This document shows positions 5,289 through 6,960 of a DNA stretch of 6,960 bases, piece by piece; position 1 is the first letter of the stretch; each line of letters opens with the position of its first letter. Source of the stretch: Lachnospiraceae bacterium UBA4292. GTDB lineage: Bacteria > Bacillota > Clostridia > Lachnospirales > Lachnospiraceae. The position numbers were made by a program, and so were the translations under genes. The notes below the pieces were generated by a model. The model was not told where the DNA came from. It did not search any database and saw only the letters and a program-made list of their open reading frames with translations. The stretch spans positions 1-6,960 of the forward strand of contig DGVE01000074.1 of the NCBI GenBank assembly GCA_002395865.1, written 5' to 3'.

Positions 5289-5317
5289 ACTTTATAAAAA
5301 TTTTATATTTTTGTCAA
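5289..5317 (-). promoter_or_regulatory. Predicted sigma-A promoter of the sigma/anti-sigma operon
   Basis: The minus strand has a perfect TTGACA -35 box (5312-5317), a 17-base AT-only spacer and TAAAGT (5289-5294) as -10 box, with 4 of 6 matches. It is the best promoter in the window and lies just after the terminator of the sugar transporter operon, in the gap before the sigma gene. A 7-bp perfect inverted repeat, TATAAAA/TTTTATA (5293-5307), fills the spacer and could be a repressor site or just AT-rich sequence. Confidence 0.6.
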
Positions 5318-5337
5318 TGAAAGGATTCCGAAAACGC

Positions 5338-5383
5338 AAAAAACCCGCTGCCCACAGGGAGGAAAATTTCGCGGGCAGCGGGT
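5338..5383 (-). terminator. Intrinsic terminator of the sugar permease operon
   Basis: On the minus strand an 11-bp perfect GC-rich stem (arms 5373-5383 and 5343-5353, core CCGCTGCCC) encloses a 19-base loop. It is followed by TTTTTTGCGTTTTC. It begins 13 bases after the stop of the permease gene (5397). It cleanly separates the transporter operon from the sigma factor unit. Confidence 0.92.
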
Positions 5384-5396
5384 AAAGTATTTCAGA

Positions 5397-6431
5397 TTAT
5401 TTTGCCTTCTTTTTCTTGGCTCTTCTGCTGAGGACTACGCTCTGTAAAAGGATGAAGAAGCAAAGCATTCCTCCTGTTGTGATGCTCTGCCACCAGGGAT
5501 CGTTCAGACCGCTGGCCACGACGATCTTTTTGATCGTGGTGAGCGACAGGGTTCCGAAGAAGGTGCCGATGACATTGCCCACGCCTCCGGTCAGAAGCGT
5601 GCCGCCGATGATGGAGCTCGCAATGGCGTTCATCTCCATGCCTGACGCATTGGTCGCATTGCCCGCGCCCGTATGCATCATGAAGACGTAGCCGGATATA
5701 CCGCTCAGGAGTCCGCAGATGAGATAGCTCATGAAGCGGGTACGCTTAACGTTGATTCCGAGCATCAACGCGCTCTGCTGGTTGCCGCCTATGGCGTAGA
5801 AGCTTCGGCCCAGACGGAAATACTTAAGAAGGATAAATATAGCAATAACACAAAGCAGAGCCACTATTACTCCCAGCTCTATACGCGCCGGAACGCGGTT
5901 GCCGTTGTTCGCCGTATAGCCCAGAAGATCGATCTCTATCTTGGTGCCGCGGAGCTTCTCGAAGCCCTCGTGTGCCACCTTCTGCGGATTGACCGAGAGA
6001 ATGGTCGTGAAGCCTCTCGCGAAGAACATTCCTGCCAGAGTGACTATAAATGGCTGTATCTCGAGATAGCTGATCAAAAAGCCCTGTACTGCGCCGAACG
6101 CAAGTCCGATGCCGAGCGCGAGAAGGATCGATACGAAGATATTGCCGCCGTTGTTTAAGTAGAGCACGCAGCTCATGACAACGAGTGATGTAACGGCGCC
6201 GACACTGATATCGATCCCGCCGCCGATCATGACTATCGTCAGACCGCAGGAAACGATTATAAGGCTGACATTATCGTTGAGCATATCGATGACCTGCTGA
6301 GCGCGAAGGAAGCCTCCGCCGAGGAATATCATCGCCAGTATGTACATGCCGAAGAATATGCCTATGGTAATGATCATGAGAAGCGCAGCGTCGGTAAGCG
6401 GCTCTCTGCGTACAGTATTTGTCTTATTCAT
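5397..6431 (-). CDS. yjfF: Sugar ABC transporter permease, YjfF-like (RbsC family), 344 aa
   Basis: An inner-membrane permease subunit of a carbohydrate ABC importer. The frame opens at a GTG at 6440, but I choose the ATG at 6429-6431. AAGGAG at 6442-6447 lies 10 bases before it and only one base from the GTG. Multiple hydrophobic helices span the protein. IGGGIDISVGA (about 68-78) is the usual BPD_transp_2 motif. IQPFIVTLAGMFFARG (about 124-139) and NAIASSIIGGTLLTGGVGNVIGTFFG (near 270) match E. coli YjfF closely, as does the C-terminal WWQSITTGGMLCFFILLQ. In E. coli, YtfT and YjfF form the two-permease core of the galactofuranose importer. The substrate here cannot be read from the permease. 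The gene follows the YtfT-like gene by 5 bases, and an intrinsic terminator shortly downstream makes it the last gene of the operon. Confidence 0.93.
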   Translation of the reverse strand: MNKTNTVRREPLTDAALLMIITIGIFFGMYILAMIFLGGGFLRAQQVIDMLNDNVSLIIVSCGLTIVMIGGGIDISVGAVTSLVVMSCVLYLNNGGNIFVSILLALGIGLAFGAVQGFLISYLEIQPFIVTLAGMFFARGFTTILSVNPQKVAHEGFEKLRGTKIEIDLLGYTANNGNRVPARIELGVIVALLCVIAIFILLKYFRLGRSFYAIGGNQQSALMLGINVKRTRFMSYLICGLLSGISGYVFMMHTGAGNATNASGMEMNAIASSIIGGTLLTGGVGNVIGTFFGTLSLTTIKKIVVASGLNDPWWQSITTGGMLCFFILLQSVVLSRRAKKKKAK

Positions 6432-6436
6432 AACTG

Positions 6437-6960
6437 TCACGCTCCTTTCGCCGTAGCTGCGGCTTTACTTGCTCTTTCCGCCATAAACCTCTGAAACTTC
6501 TGCTTAACGACAGGTGAACCTATAACTACCAGAAGGATGATGACGATGGCCTTGTACGCCTTGACATCAGTAGATGACACCTTCATAGCATAGAGCGTGA
6601 TGGTGAGCGTCTGGATGACGTAGGCGCCGATGATACTTCCGCTGAGCTTGAACTTGCCGCCTCCTAAGTTATTGCCGCCGATGGCTACCGCAAGGATGGC
6701 GTCCATCTCTATATCGAGAAGGATGGTCTCATGGTTTATAAGGCTTATTCGGCTGACACCGATGCTTCCCGCTACTGCCACGCACACACCGAGTATGATG
6801 AAGGACAGAAGCTTGATAAATGTAGAATTGATACCGTTGAGCCTTGCCGCGCTTCCGTTGATACCCACGGACTGGGTGAAGAGCTCAAGCGAGGTGAAAT
6901 GGAACAGCAGCTTGAATATGACAGCCATCGCTATAACTATCAATACTGGGGTCGGTATCG
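6437..6960 (-). CDS. ytfT: Sugar ABC transporter permease, YtfT-like, C-terminal part (runs off the right edge)
   Basis: The frame is open to position 6960, giving the last 174 residues of a permease of about 320-340; the 5' end lies outside the window. A TTG near 6943 is internal, because the frame continues upstream as IPTPV. The visible part has several hydrophobic helices. The segment with GINGSAARLNGIN fits the cytoplasmic loop of the RbsC family, and EMDAILAVAIGGNNLGGGKFKLSGSIIGA is the conserved near-terminal motif of YtfT/RbsC permeases. Stop and downstream start are 5 bases apart, so the two permeases are translationally linked and should form a heterodimer. The ATPase and periplasmic-type binding protein genes are probably further to the right, as in ytfQRT-yjfF. 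The name rests on the pairing with a clear YjfF and on motif resemblance; another sugar permease is possible. Confidence 0.85.
   Translation of the reverse strand, partial: IPTPVLIVIAMAVIFKLLFHFTSLELFTQSVGINGSAARLNGINSTFIKLLSFIILGVCVAVAGSIGVSRISLINHETILLDIEMDAILAVAIGGNNLGGGKFKLSGSIIGAYVIQTLTITLYAMKVSSTDVKAYKAIVIILLVVIGSPVVKQKFQRFMAERASKAAATAKGA
6442..6447 (-). promoter_or_regulatory. Ribosome binding site that decides the YjfF-like start
   Basis: The minus strand reads AAGGAG, inside the end of the upstream permease gene and 10 bases before the ATG at 6429-6431. The GTG at 6438-6440 is too close to be served by it. Confidence 0.65.

Overview
The window looks like a low-to-moderate GC Gram-positive anaerobe of the Clostridia, probably Lachnospiraceae-like. 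This is inferred from strong GGAGG ribosome binding sites, a TTG start, sigma-A-type promoters, several type II lipoprotein signals and a YtfT/YjfF-type sugar permease pair. Every gene I can support lies on the minus strand, so the reading order is from high to low coordinates. The long plus-strand frames are shadows.

Right part (about 5338-6960): the end of a sugar ABC transporter operon. It has two RbsC-family permease genes, the first cut by the window edge (YtfT-like) and the second complete (YjfF-like). A textbook intrinsic terminator at 5338-5383 closes the operon.

Middle part (about 2538-5317): a new transcription unit starts from a promoter with a perfect TTGACA box. It encodes an ECF sigma factor, then a single-pass membrane protein with an SH3-like outer domain (probable anti-sigma factor) overlapping it by four bases (ATGA). 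Next comes a short orphan C-terminal-looking reading frame, then a 427-residue lipoprotein joined to that frame by another ATGA overlap. This looks like an envelope-sensing regulatory cassette.

Left part (1-2523): directly after the 427-residue lipoprotein lies only the C-terminal third of an ABC transporter ATPase. The break falls at the signature motif, so Walker A is gone. After it come a 165-residue lipoprotein, a 125-base gap with a promoter, a tandem 10-bp repeat and an SD-led 7-codon frame, a small secreted protein of unknown family, a strong hairpin containing a consensus DnaA box, and the first 362 codons of a second large lipoprotein that leaves the window. The two large lipoproteins are divergent paralogues.

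Working model (inference): an ECF sigma / SH3 anti-sigma pair controls a set of surface lipoproteins and a secreted protein that once also included an ABC exporter. The exporter has been lost by deletion, and the locus now looks like a partly eroded accessory island next to a conserved sugar transporter. I found no RNA genes, CRISPR array, insertion sequence or transposase.
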